Origin: Klebsiella oxytoca NBRC 105695
Lineage (GTDB): Bacteria > Pseudomonadota > Gammaproteobacteria > Enterobacterales > Enterobacteriaceae
Assembly: GCF_001598695.1 (NCBI RefSeq)
Contig: NZ_BCZK01000001.1
Coordinates: forward strand, 62,001-126,000
Direction: 5' to 3'
DNA length: 64,000 bases
The first letter of the stretch is position 1. The number at the start of each line of letters is the position of its first letter. A program made the translations under genes and the position numbers. This document shows, piece after piece, positions 57,596 to 64,000 of this stretch. The notes beneath the pieces are model-generated. The model was not told the DNA's origin. It worked only from the letters and a program-made list of their open reading frames with translations, and searched no databases.

Positions 57596-57669
57596 TGGTC
57601 AATTGTAATTTTAATGGGTAATTGTTCTTTTGTGATCCGTGGCTCTTATTTTGGTCAAATGATCATTTA
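57596..57669. promoter_or_regulatory. Candidate DalR boxes upstream of dalD
   Basis: Two related sites, TGGTCAATTGTAATTTTA (57596-57613) and TGGTCAAATGATCATTTA (57652-57669), lie 56 bases apart in the same orientation. The second contains the perfect 12-base palindrome AAATGATCATTT. Both are in the dalR-dalD divergent region, the second ending 32 bases before the dalD start. Confidence 0.5.
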
Positions 57670-57701
57670 CAGTGACGCCATCAACTCAAGGAGAGCAGAA
57701 C

Positions 57702-59069
57702 ATGAACAATCAATTCACATGGCTTCACATTGGTCTGGGTTCTTTTCATCGCGCCCATCAGGCGTGGTATCTGCATCGTTTGATTGCTTCCGGAGATAAG
57801 CGCTGGCACATTGCGGCGGGGAATATCCGCAACGACGCCGAGCAGGTGGTCCAGGCGCTGGCAGCTCAGGGTGGGCGCTACGTGCTGGAAACCGTCAGCC
57901 CTGAAGGGGAACGTGAATATGAAGAGATCACCTCAATTCAGAAACTGCTGCCGTGGCAGGCCGGGCTCAAGCCGCTGATTAACGAAGGGGCAAACCCGCA
58001 GACCAAAGTCATCGCCTTCACCGTGACGGAAGGCGGCTACTACCTGAATACCCGTCATAAGCTGGAAACCAGCAACCCCGACTTGCAGGCCGATCTGGCA
58101 GGGGAGTGCAAAACGATTTACGGCACTATCGCGCGGATCCTGGAAAAGCGTATGGCGGACAACGCCGGGCCGCTGACTCTGCTGAACTGCGATAACGTGC
58201 GCCATAATGGCGAGCGCTTCCACGACGGCATGGTTGAGTTCCTGCAGCTAACCGGCAAGCAGGCGGTGATTGACTGGATGGCCGCCAACACGACCTGCCC
58301 GAACACCATGGTCGACCGTATCACTCCGCGTCCGGCGTCAGACCTGCCCGCGCGCATCAAAGCGCAAACCGGCATTGACGACAGCGCGCCGGTGATGGGT
58401 GAGACCTTCATCCAGTGGGTGGTGGAAAACAATTTCCGCGATGAGCGCCCGAATCTGGAAGCGGTTGGCGTGGAGATGGTTGCATCGGTTATTCCTTATG
58501 AAGAGGCGAAAATTCGCATTCTGAACTCGTCGCATAGCTGCATTGCGTGGGCGGGGACGTTAATCGGCCAGCAGTATATTCATGAAAGTACGCTAACGGA
58601 TTTCATCTACGCCATTGCCGACCGCTACGTTACGGAAGATGTGATCCCCTGCCTTGGCGATAACGGCATTGATTTACCAACCTATCGCGATGTGGTGCTT
58701 AAGCGCTTTACCAACCCGTATATCCAGGACACGAACCAGCGCGTTGCCGCCGACGGTTTCTCGAAAATTCCGGCGATGATCGCCCCAACCCTGCAGGAGT
58801 GCTACCAGCGCGGCGCCCGCCCGGAAGCGACCGCGATGCTGCCCGCGCTGTTCTTCGTCTTTATGGAACAGTGGCATAAGGGAAGTCTGCCGTATGAATA
58901 CCAGGACGGCATTCTTGACGCGCAGGCGGTGCATCAGATGTTCGAAGCCAGCGATCCGCTGGCGCTGTATGCCCGCGATAAAGCTCTGTTTGGCGAACTC
59001 GCTGAAAACGCCGATTTCCTCGCGCTGATGCGCGAAAAAGTCGCGGCAGTTTATACGCTGATTAACTAA
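57702..59069 (+). CDS. dalD: D-arabinitol 4-dehydrogenase
   Basis: A 455-residue polyol dehydrogenase of the mannitol/fructuronate long-chain family, the same length as Klebsiella DalD. It begins [20 protein letters not shown] with the Rossmann GxGxxHR motif. Later motifs are [14 protein letters not shown] and the catalytic-lysine region [16 protein letters not shown]. It oxidises D-arabinitol to D-xylulose with NAD+. The ATG at 57702 follows AAGGAG; ten upstream in-frame codons were excluded. It is first in dalD-dalK-dalT. Confidence 0.94.
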   Translation: MNNQFTWLHIGLGSFHRAHQAWYLHRLIASGDKRWHIAAGNIRNDAEQVVQALAAQGGRYVLETVSPEGEREYEEITSIQKLLPWQAGLKPLINEGANPQTKVIAFTVTEGGYYLNTRHKLETSNPDLQADLAGECKTIYGTIARILEKRMADNAGPLTLLNCDNVRHNGERFHDGMVEFLQLTGKQAVIDWMAANTTCPNTMVDRITPRPASDLPARIKAQTGIDDSAPVMGETFIQWVVENNFRDERPNLEAVGVEMVASVIPYEEAKIRILNSSHSCIAWAGTLIGQQYIHESTLTDFIYAIADRYVTEDVIPCLGDNGIDLPTYRDVVLKRFTNPYIQDTNQRVAADGFSKIPAMIAPTLQECYQRGARPEATAMLPALFFVFMEQWHKGSLPYEYQDGILDAQAVHQMFEASDPLALYARDKALFGELAENADFLALMREKVAAVYTLIN

Positions 59070-59078
59070 GAGGTGGCT

Positions 59079-60542
59079 ATGTATCTGGGTATCGATCTCG
59101 GCACATCGGAAGTGAAAGCGCTGGTCATTGATGAGAACAATGAGGTTATTGCCAGCCATAGCGCGCCGCTGAGCATTCAGCGGCCTCACCCGCACTGGTC
59201 AGAACAGTCGCCGCAGTCATGGTGGGAGGCGACAGAGTATCTGATGACCACGCTGCGGGAAAAATGCGCCCAGCACTGGCCAGCCATTAAGGCCATTGGC
59301 CTTTCCGGGCAGATGCACGGCGCGGTCCTGCTGGATGCCGGCGGGGAGGTCATTCGCCCGGCAATCCTGTGGAACGACACCCGCTGCGCCGCGGAGTGTG
59401 CGGAGCTGGAGGAGAGGGCGCCGGAGCTGCATCAGGTGGCGGGAAACCTGGCGATGCCCGGCTTTACCGCACCGAAGCTGCTGTGGGTGCGCCGTCATGA
59501 GCCGGAACACTTTCAGCGCACCGCCACGGTACTGCTGCCGAAAGATTATCTGCGCTACCGGATGACCGGGAAGAAAGTCTCCGATATGTCCGACGCCGCC
59601 GGGACGCTGTGGCTGGACGTGGCGAAGCGCGACTGGTCCGACTCGCTGCTGGATAAATGCGGCCTGTCGCGCAGCCAGATGCCGACGCTGGTCGAAGGCT
59701 GCGAGGTTTCCGCGAACCTTGACCCGCAGGTGGCTGAACGCTGGGGGCTGAATGCCTCGGTAGCGGTTGCCGGCGGCGGTGGCGATAACGCGGTCAGCGC
59801 CATCGGCGTCGGGGCGGTTTCACCGGGGGATGCGTTTATTTCGCTCGGTACCTCCGGCGTGCTGTTTGTGGTAACCGACGCCTATCGTCCGGCTCCGCAG
59901 TCGGCGGTCCATGCGTTTTGTCACGTTCTGCCGAATCTGTGGCATCAGATGAGCGTGATGCTCAGCGCCGCCAGCTGTTTGCAGTGGTTCTGCCGCCTGA
60001 CCGGCACCACGGAAGTGGCGCTGCTGGAGGAGATTGCCGAGCTTAGCGAAGAGGAGAAGGCCCATGCGCCGTTCTTCTTACCCTATCTCTCCGGCGAACG
60101 TACGCCGCACAACGATCCTGACGCGCGCGGCATGTTCTGGGGCATGACCCACTCCAGCCTGCGCGCCCAGCTCGGCTATGCGGTGCTGGAAGGGGTGAGC
60201 TTTGGGATCAGCGATGGTCTGCAGGTGTTGAAAGAGAGCGGTACGCAGATCGAACAATGTTCGCTGGTTGGCGGCGGCGCCCGCAGCCCGTTCTGGGCGC
60301 AGCTGTTGGCCGATATCCTCGATATGCCGGTGGTGACCCACAAAGGTGGAGAGACCGGCGGCGCGCTGGGCGCGGCGCGGCTGGCCTGTCTGGCGGCGGG
60401 CAAACCAATTACCGCGGTATGTGAAAAACCGGAGATCTGGCAGACCTGGCGTGCGGACCCGGTACGCCATCAAACCCTGATGCGGCGCTATGCGCAGTTC
60501 AAGGCCCTGTATTTAAACGATCTGAACTATCGGCAGCACTAA
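59079..60542 (+). CDS. dalK: D-xylulose kinase
   Basis: A 487-residue FGGY kinase of the xylulokinase type, the same length as Klebsiella DalK. Motifs are MYLGIDLGTSEVKALVID, the sugar-binding stretch IGLSGQMHGAVLLD, WNDTRCAAEC, and the ATP site CSLVGGGARSPFWAQLLADI. It phosphorylates D-xylulose from DalD to D-xylulose 5-phosphate. The ATG at 59079 is nine bases after the dalD stop with GAGGTGG just upstream. It is followed by an intercistronic hairpin and dalT. Confidence 0.94.
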   Translation: MYLGIDLGTSEVKALVIDENNEVIASHSAPLSIQRPHPHWSEQSPQSWWEATEYLMTTLREKCAQHWPAIKAIGLSGQMHGAVLLDAGGEVIRPAILWNDTRCAAECAELEERAPELHQVAGNLAMPGFTAPKLLWVRRHEPEHFQRTATVLLPKDYLRYRMTGKKVSDMSDAAGTLWLDVAKRDWSDSLLDKCGLSRSQMPTLVEGCEVSANLDPQVAERWGLNASVAVAGGGGDNAVSAIGVGAVSPGDAFISLGTSGVLFVVTDAYRPAPQSAVHAFCHVLPNLWHQMSVMLSAASCLQWFCRLTGTTEVALLEEIAELSEEEKAHAPFFLPYLSGERTPHNDPDARGMFWGMTHSSLRAQLGYAVLEGVSFGISDGLQVLKESGTQIEQCSLVGGGARSPFWAQLLADILDMPVVTHKGGETGGALGAARLACLAAGKPITAVCEKPEIWQTWRADPVRHQTLMRRYAQFKALYLNDLNYRQH

Positions 60543-60557
60543 TTTTTATCACCATAA

Positions 60558-60583
60558 CCGCTCCGGCGATCTGACCGGAGCGG
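60558..60583 (+). other. Intercistronic hairpin between dalK and dalT
   Basis: CCGCTCCGG pairs with CCGGAGCGG (9 bp) around an 8-base loop, 15 bases after the dalK stop. There is no T-run, so it is more likely an mRNA-stabilising or processing element within the dal operon than a terminator. Confidence 0.6.
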
Positions 60584-60611
60584 CCTCCTGTACCCTAAAA
60601 ACGAGGTCATT

Positions 60612-61889
60612 ATGTCCATCAATAATAAACAGTGGCTCGGTTTACCCCTGAACCTGCTCTGGGGATACATCGCCATTGCCGTGTTTATGACCGGCGACGG
60701 TTTTGAACTGGCATTCCTGTCGCACTACATTAAAGAGCTCGGGTTCTCCCCGGCGCAGGCATCGTTCGCCTTCACCCTCTACGGCCTGGCCGCCGCGCTG
60801 TCGGCATGGATCTCCGGCGTGGTGGCGGAAATCATCACGCCGCTGAAGACCATGATGATTGGCTTTGTGCTATGGTGCGTGTTCCACGTGCTGTTCCTGG
60901 TCTTCGGTCTCGGTCATGCCAACTATGCGCTGATCTTAATTTTCTACGGCATCCGCGGCTTCGCGTATCCGCTGTTCCTTTACTCGTTTATCGTCGCCAT
61001 TATCCACAACGTGAAAAGCGATAACGCCAGCTCGGCGATCGGCTGGTTCTGGGCGGTCTATTCCATCGGCATCGGCGTATTCGGCAGCTATATTCCGAGC
61101 TTTACCATCCCGCATATCGGCGAGCTGGGGACATTGTGGCTGGCGCTCGCTTTCTGCGTCACCGGCGGCATCATTGCGCTGGCTTCCCTGCGCCATATTA
61201 AAACGCCGCACCATATGCAGAACCTGACCACCCGCGAGAAGTTTGCCGAACTGGGCCGCGCGGCGACGCTGCTCTATACCAACCGCAATATTCTGCTGTC
61301 GAGCATGGTGCGAATTATCAATACGCTCTCGCTGTTCGGCTTTGCGGTGATTATGCCGATGATGTTCGTCGATGAGCTGGGCTTCACCACCTCAGAATGG
61401 CTGCAGGTGTGGGCGGTCTTCTTCTTTACCACCATTTTCTCTAACGTGCTGTGGGGCATTCTGGGCGAAAAACTGGGCTGGATGAAGGTGGTGCGCTGGT
61501 TCGGCTGCATCGGTATGGCGGTCTCCAGCCTGGCGTTTTATTACATTCCGCAGCACTTCGGACATAACTTCGCGATGGCGCTGCTTCCGGCTATCGCCCT
61601 GGGGATCTTTGTCGCCGCGTTTGTTCCGCTGGCGGCGGTTTTCCCGGCGCTGGAGCCGAAGCACAAAGGCGCGGCCATTTCGGTCTACAACCTGTCGGCG
61701 GGGATGTCGAACTTTCTCGCACCGGCTATTGCGGTGATTTTGCTGCCGTTCTTTAGCACCATCGGAGTGGTGATCGCCTATACCGCGCTGTACGTGGCGG
61801 CCTTTTTCCTCTGTGCGTTTATCCGCGTCGAGCAGCCGGGATTTTCCCACAAGGAAGCGCCGGCCAGCGAGCAGGTGGAGTTCTCTTAA
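60612..61889 (+). CDS. dalT: D-arabinitol transporter (MFS)
   Basis: A 425-residue major-facilitator permease, the same length as Klebsiella DalT, with about 12 membrane helices. Distinct motifs are LLWGYIAIAVFMTGDGFELAF-like helix 1 and SDNASSAIGWFWAVYSIG, and the end is acidic and cytoplasmic (EAPASEQVEFS). It should import D-arabinitol by proton symport. A weak GAGG precedes the ATG. It is the only pentitol transporter visible in the rbt-dal region; RbtT is a close paralogue (about 427 aa), so the assignment rests on position after dalK. Confidence 0.88.
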   Translation: MSINNKQWLGLPLNLLWGYIAIAVFMTGDGFELAFLSHYIKELGFSPAQASFAFTLYGLAAALSAWISGVVAEIITPLKTMMIGFVLWCVFHVLFLVFGLGHANYALILIFYGIRGFAYPLFLYSFIVAIIHNVKSDNASSAIGWFWAVYSIGIGVFGSYIPSFTIPHIGELGTLWLALAFCVTGGIIALASLRHIKTPHHMQNLTTREKFAELGRAATLLYTNRNILLSSMVRIINTLSLFGFAVIMPMMFVDELGFTTSEWLQVWAVFFFTTIFSNVLWGILGEKLGWMKVVRWFGCIGMAVSSLAFYYIPQHFGHNFAMALLPAIALGIFVAAFVPLAAVFPALEPKHKGAAISVYNLSAGMSNFLAPAIAVILLPFFSTIGVVIAYTALYVAAFFLCAFIRVEQPGFSHKEAPASEQVEFS

Positions 61890-61897
61890 GGTGATGC

Positions 61898-61922
61898 GGC
61901 TGGCATGCCAGGCATGCCAGCC
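61898..61922 (+). other. Palindromic hairpin between dalT and the HAD gene
   Basis: GGCTGGCATGCC and GGCATGCCAGCC flank a single central base: a perfect 25-base dyad containing two GCATGC sites. It lies eight bases after the dalT stop and has no T-run. It may stabilise the upstream mRNA or reduce readthrough. Confidence 0.55.
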
Positions 61923-61937
61923 TTAATGAGGTGAATG

Positions 61938-62600
61938 ATGAGTATTCAGGCAGTGATTTTTGACATGGATGGCGTGATTATTGATTCCGAAAGCCTGTGG
62001 CGGCAGGCGCAAATCGACGCCCTCGCGCAGTGGGGGGCAACGGCGAGCGTCGAGGAGTGCGAAACGCTGACCAAAGGCAAACGCCTCGACGAAATTGCCC
62101 GCACCTGGTGCCGCCATTGCCAGCTTGAGCTTGTTCCGCAGCGGCTTGAAGCCGCGATATTGCAGCGTATTACCGGCCTGATCGCCGCCGAAGGCGAGCC
62201 GATGCGCGGGGTGCATGAGGCGTTACGCTATTTTCGCCATGCCGGTTATAAAATTGCGCTCGCGACCTCCTCGTCCCGGCAGGTTATCGCCGCCGTGCTG
62301 AACAAGCTCTCGCTCTGGCACTATTTTGATGTGATTTGCAGCGCGGATGATGAAGCGCAGGGCAAGCCGCATCCGGCGGTTTATCTGACGACGTTGGATA
62401 AGCTTAATCTCGACGCCAGCCGTTGCCTGGTGATCGAAGACAGCTTCAACGGCTTTAGCGCGGCCCGGGCGGCGGGGATTGCCACAATAGTGATTGCCGA
62501 AGATAGCCAGCACGCGCGTTTTCAGGCCGCCGCTGGCCGCTACCGGGCGCTGCCTGAACTGCTGGAAGTCCTCACCGCCGAACCAGAGGCGGTCGCATAA
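61938..62600 (+). CDS. HAD-superfamily sugar phosphatase (YniC/HxpB-like)
   Basis: A 220-residue HAD hydrolase of subfamily IA with a helical cap. Motif I is FDMDGVIIDSE (nucleophile Asp and +2 Asp), motif II is ALATSSS, the motif III Lys is in GKPHPAVYL, and motif IV is VIEDSFNG. Close relatives such as YniC dephosphorylate 2-deoxyglucose 6-phosphate and hexitol phosphates. Its place 48 bases after dalT suggests removal of dead-end pentitol phosphates (inference). GAGG lies six bases before the ATG at 61938; the ATG at 61935 is also possible. A terminator-like stem follows. Confidence 0.85.
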   Translation: MSIQAVIFDMDGVIIDSESLWRQAQIDALAQWGATASVEECETLTKGKRLDEIARTWCRHCQLELVPQRLEAAILQRITGLIAAEGEPMRGVHEALRYFRHAGYKIALATSSSRQVIAAVLNKLSLWHYFDVICSADDEAQGKPHPAVYLTTLDKLNLDASRCLVIEDSFNGFSAARAAGIATIVIAEDSQHARFQAAAGRYRALPELLEVLTAEPEAVA

Positions 62601-62611
62601 CTCACGCTTTC

Positions 62612-62678
62612 GTGAGCGCAGAAAATCCCGGGATGTACACGGTCGGTCACTCTCTTTTCTGCGCTCACACCCTTTTTT
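62612..62678 (+). terminator. Long-range stem and T-run after the HAD gene
   Basis: GTGAGCGCAGAAAA (62612-62625) pairs perfectly with TTTTCTGCGCTCAC (62655-62668) across 29 bases, then ACCC and six Ts. A small hairpin CTCACG/CGTGAG (62601-62616) overlaps its 5' arm, so the two folds exclude each other. It is probably the terminator of the dal operon; the alternative fold is noted as a finding. Confidence 0.65.
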
Positions 62679-62814
62679 CTCCATGCCGATCCGCCTCACA
62701 TTTCACTCATCTTTTGTGAAAACAGTCACGTCTTGTTGTGCCAATGCCCAAATTTATTGCCTTGCTTAGCGGTGTTTGTCCGAGGCACTGCTACGTAATT
62801 GTGCTTAGATTAGA

Positions 62815-62835
62815 TATTGAAACATATTTTCAATA
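62815..62835. promoter_or_regulatory. Palindrome upstream of the enolase-superfamily gene
   Basis: TATTGAAA CATAT TTTCAATA: perfect 8-base arms around five bases, 63 bases before the start codon. It resembles TGAAA-N-TTTCA operators bound by KdgR/IclR-type regulators of sugar-acid genes; the actual binder is unknown. The rest of the gap 62679-62897 is A/T-rich promoter-like DNA with no gene. Confidence 0.45.
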
Positions 62836-62897
62836 ATGTGAAACCACTTTGCCGATTTGCTTCTATCGATCGGATTTGGCCGTGATAAGGATTGAGC

Positions 62898-64000
62898 ATG
62901 AAAATTGAATCTGTGAATGTCACCGTTTTCCAGTATCCCACACGTCGGGTTTCCGACAGCGCCGGGCACTCCCATCCGGGGGCTGAAAGCATGGCCAAAA
63001 TGGCGATGCTGACCATCACCGCTGATGATGGGGCGCAGGGTTTTTCGTTTGCGCCTCCGGAAGTCGTGCGCCCGTTCGTGGTGAATACTTTTTTCCGCAA
63101 AGTGCTGGTGGGGCAGGACCCGTTTAACCGCGAGCGTATCTGGCAGGATCTTAACCACTGGCAGCGCGGTAGTGCACATCAGCTAACGGAGCGCGCGCTG
63201 TCGTTTGTTGAACAGGCGCTGTGGGATCTGATAGGCCGCAGCCTTAAGATGCCGGTTTACAAGCTGCTCGGCGGCTATCGCGACACCGTCCCGGCTTACG
63301 GCAGCACGATGTGCGGCGACGATCTGCCGGGTGGTCTGTCGACCCCGGAGGAGTATGCCGCCTTTGCCGAAAAGCTGGTCGCCCGCGGCTACAAGGCCAT
63401 CAAGCTGCACACCTGGATGCCGCCAATCTCTTTTGCGCCCAATCCCAAAATGGATATTAAAGCCTGCGCGGCGGTGCGCGAAGCGGTAGGGCCGGATATT
63501 GACCTGATGATTGACGGCTATCACTGGTACAGCCGCGCCGAGGCGCTGTGGATCGGCAAAGAGCTGGAAAAACTCAATTTCGCCTGGTTTGAAGAACCGA
63601 TGGAGGAGGATTCGATGTCCTCCTACGCATGGCTGGCGGAAAACCTGTCGATCCCCATCGTCGGGCCGGAGAGCTTCGGCGGCAAGCACCACATGCGCGC
63701 CGAATGGGTGAAAGCCGGAGCCTGCGACATTCTGCGCGCCGGCGCTAACGGCGTGGGCGGTATTACCCCGACCATGAAGGTCGCGGCGCTGGCGGAATCT
63801 TTCGGCATGGATTGCGAAGTCCACGGCAACGGCGCGGCAAGCCTGGCGGTGGTCGGCGCGATCCGCAACTGCCGCTGGTACGAGCGCGGCCTGCTGCATC
63901 CGTTCCTCGACTACGATGAACCGGCGGCTTATCTCAATAGCATTGTTGACCCGATGGATGACCAGGGATTTGTGCATTTGTCACAACGTCCGGGCCTCGG
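62898..64000 (+). CDS. Enolase-superfamily (mandelate racemase/sugar-acid dehydratase-like) protein, 3' end outside window
   Basis: 367 codons are visible and the frame is open to the window edge. It begins MKIESVNVTVFQYPTRRVSD. The C-terminal barrel has the metal ligands of the mandelate-racemase group: Asp in DLMIDGYHWY, Glu in WFEEPMEED, and Glu in VGPESFGG. KAIKLHTW and VHGNGAAS are candidate acid/base regions, the latter His being the usual partner. Such enzymes dehydrate or isomerise sugar acids; the substrate cannot be told. Being next to the pentitol genes hints at a pentonate (inference). The ATG at 62898 follows AAGGATTG. It lies beyond a terminator, so is probably a separate transcription unit. 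Confidence 0.82.
   Translation, partial: MKIESVNVTVFQYPTRRVSDSAGHSHPGAESMAKMAMLTITADDGAQGFSFAPPEVVRPFVVNTFFRKVLVGQDPFNRERIWQDLNHWQRGSAHQLTERALSFVEQALWDLIGRSLKMPVYKLLGGYRDTVPAYGSTMCGDDLPGGLSTPEEYAAFAEKLVARGYKAIKLHTWMPPISFAPNPKMDIKACAAVREAVGPDIDLMIDGYHWYSRAEALWIGKELEKLNFAWFEEPMEEDSMSSYAWLAENLSIPIVGPESFGGKHHMRAEWVKAGACDILRAGANGVGGITPTMKVAALAESFGMDCEVHGNGAASLAVVGAIRNCRWYERGLLHPFLDYDEPAAYLNSIVDPMDDQGFVHLSQRPGL

Noticed and set aside
62805-63977. Two minus-strand open frames at the right edge
   Set aside because: Antisense to the enolase-superfamily gene, whose plus-strand frame runs off the window and shows catalytic motifs.

Overview
This is a chromosomal window from a Klebsiella-group enterobacterium (Klebsiella/Raoultella-like). 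The DNA is GC-rich. Gene content and order follow the E. coli 47-min region almost without a break: yohD/yohC - pbpG - dld - bglX - osmF-yehYXW - yohO - mlrA - btsSR - yehS - yehR..yehL - yehI/molR - metG/mrp - rcnB - thiMD - fbaB. It also carries the ribitol and D-arabinitol (rbt/dal) genes typical of Klebsiella, and dispersed Klebsiella-type REP/BIME palindromes. I see no rRNA, tRNA, prophage or intact insertion sequence.

Layout. 1-8.5 kb: the end of a beta-glucoside PTS gene and its phospho-beta-glucosidase, a methyltransferase, the outer-membrane lipoprotein MdtQ, YohD, YohC, PBP7 and a GNAT acetyltransferase. 8.5-21 kb: D-lactate dehydrogenase, periplasmic beta-glucosidase BglX, the OsmF-YehYXW osmolyte ABC importer, the small membrane protein YohO, MlrA, the BtsSR pyruvate two-component system and YehS. 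21-39.4 kb: an 18-kb block on the minus strand. It holds three tandem giant YehI/MolR-like proteins (two with an N-terminal WGR domain, one without), then YehL (MoxR-type AAA+ ATPase), YehM, YehP (VWA protein with an intact MIDAS), YehQ (two SWIM-type zinc motifs) and lipoprotein YehR. This is the best candidate for an undescribed system.

39.4-49.4 kb: metG and mrp (divergent), an A/T-rich patch with an unknown small gene, rcnB without rcnR/rcnA, a LysR gene, a REP cluster with what looks like an IS-end remnant, and an adenine-use module (adenine permease + adenine deaminase, divergent LysR, and a PurR-like box between them). 49.4-52.7 kb: a two-repeat type I-E CRISPR mini-array without cas genes, the TPP riboswitch with thiM-thiD, and fbaB.

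52.9-64 kb: the pentitol region. rbtD-rbtK is divergent from LacI-type rbtR, with a twin palindromic operator between them. SorC-type dalR is divergent from dalD-dalK-dalT. A HAD phosphatase and a truncated enolase-superfamily gene follow. Ribitol would be oxidised to D-ribulose (RbtD) and phosphorylated (RbtK). D-arabinitol would enter by DalT, be oxidised to D-xylulose (DalD) and phosphorylated (DalK). No separate ribitol transporter gene (rbtT) is seen next to rbtK.

Gene names rest on remembered family sequences and conserved gene order; no database search was run. Most start codons were chosen from Shine-Dalgarno spacing and known homologue N-termini.
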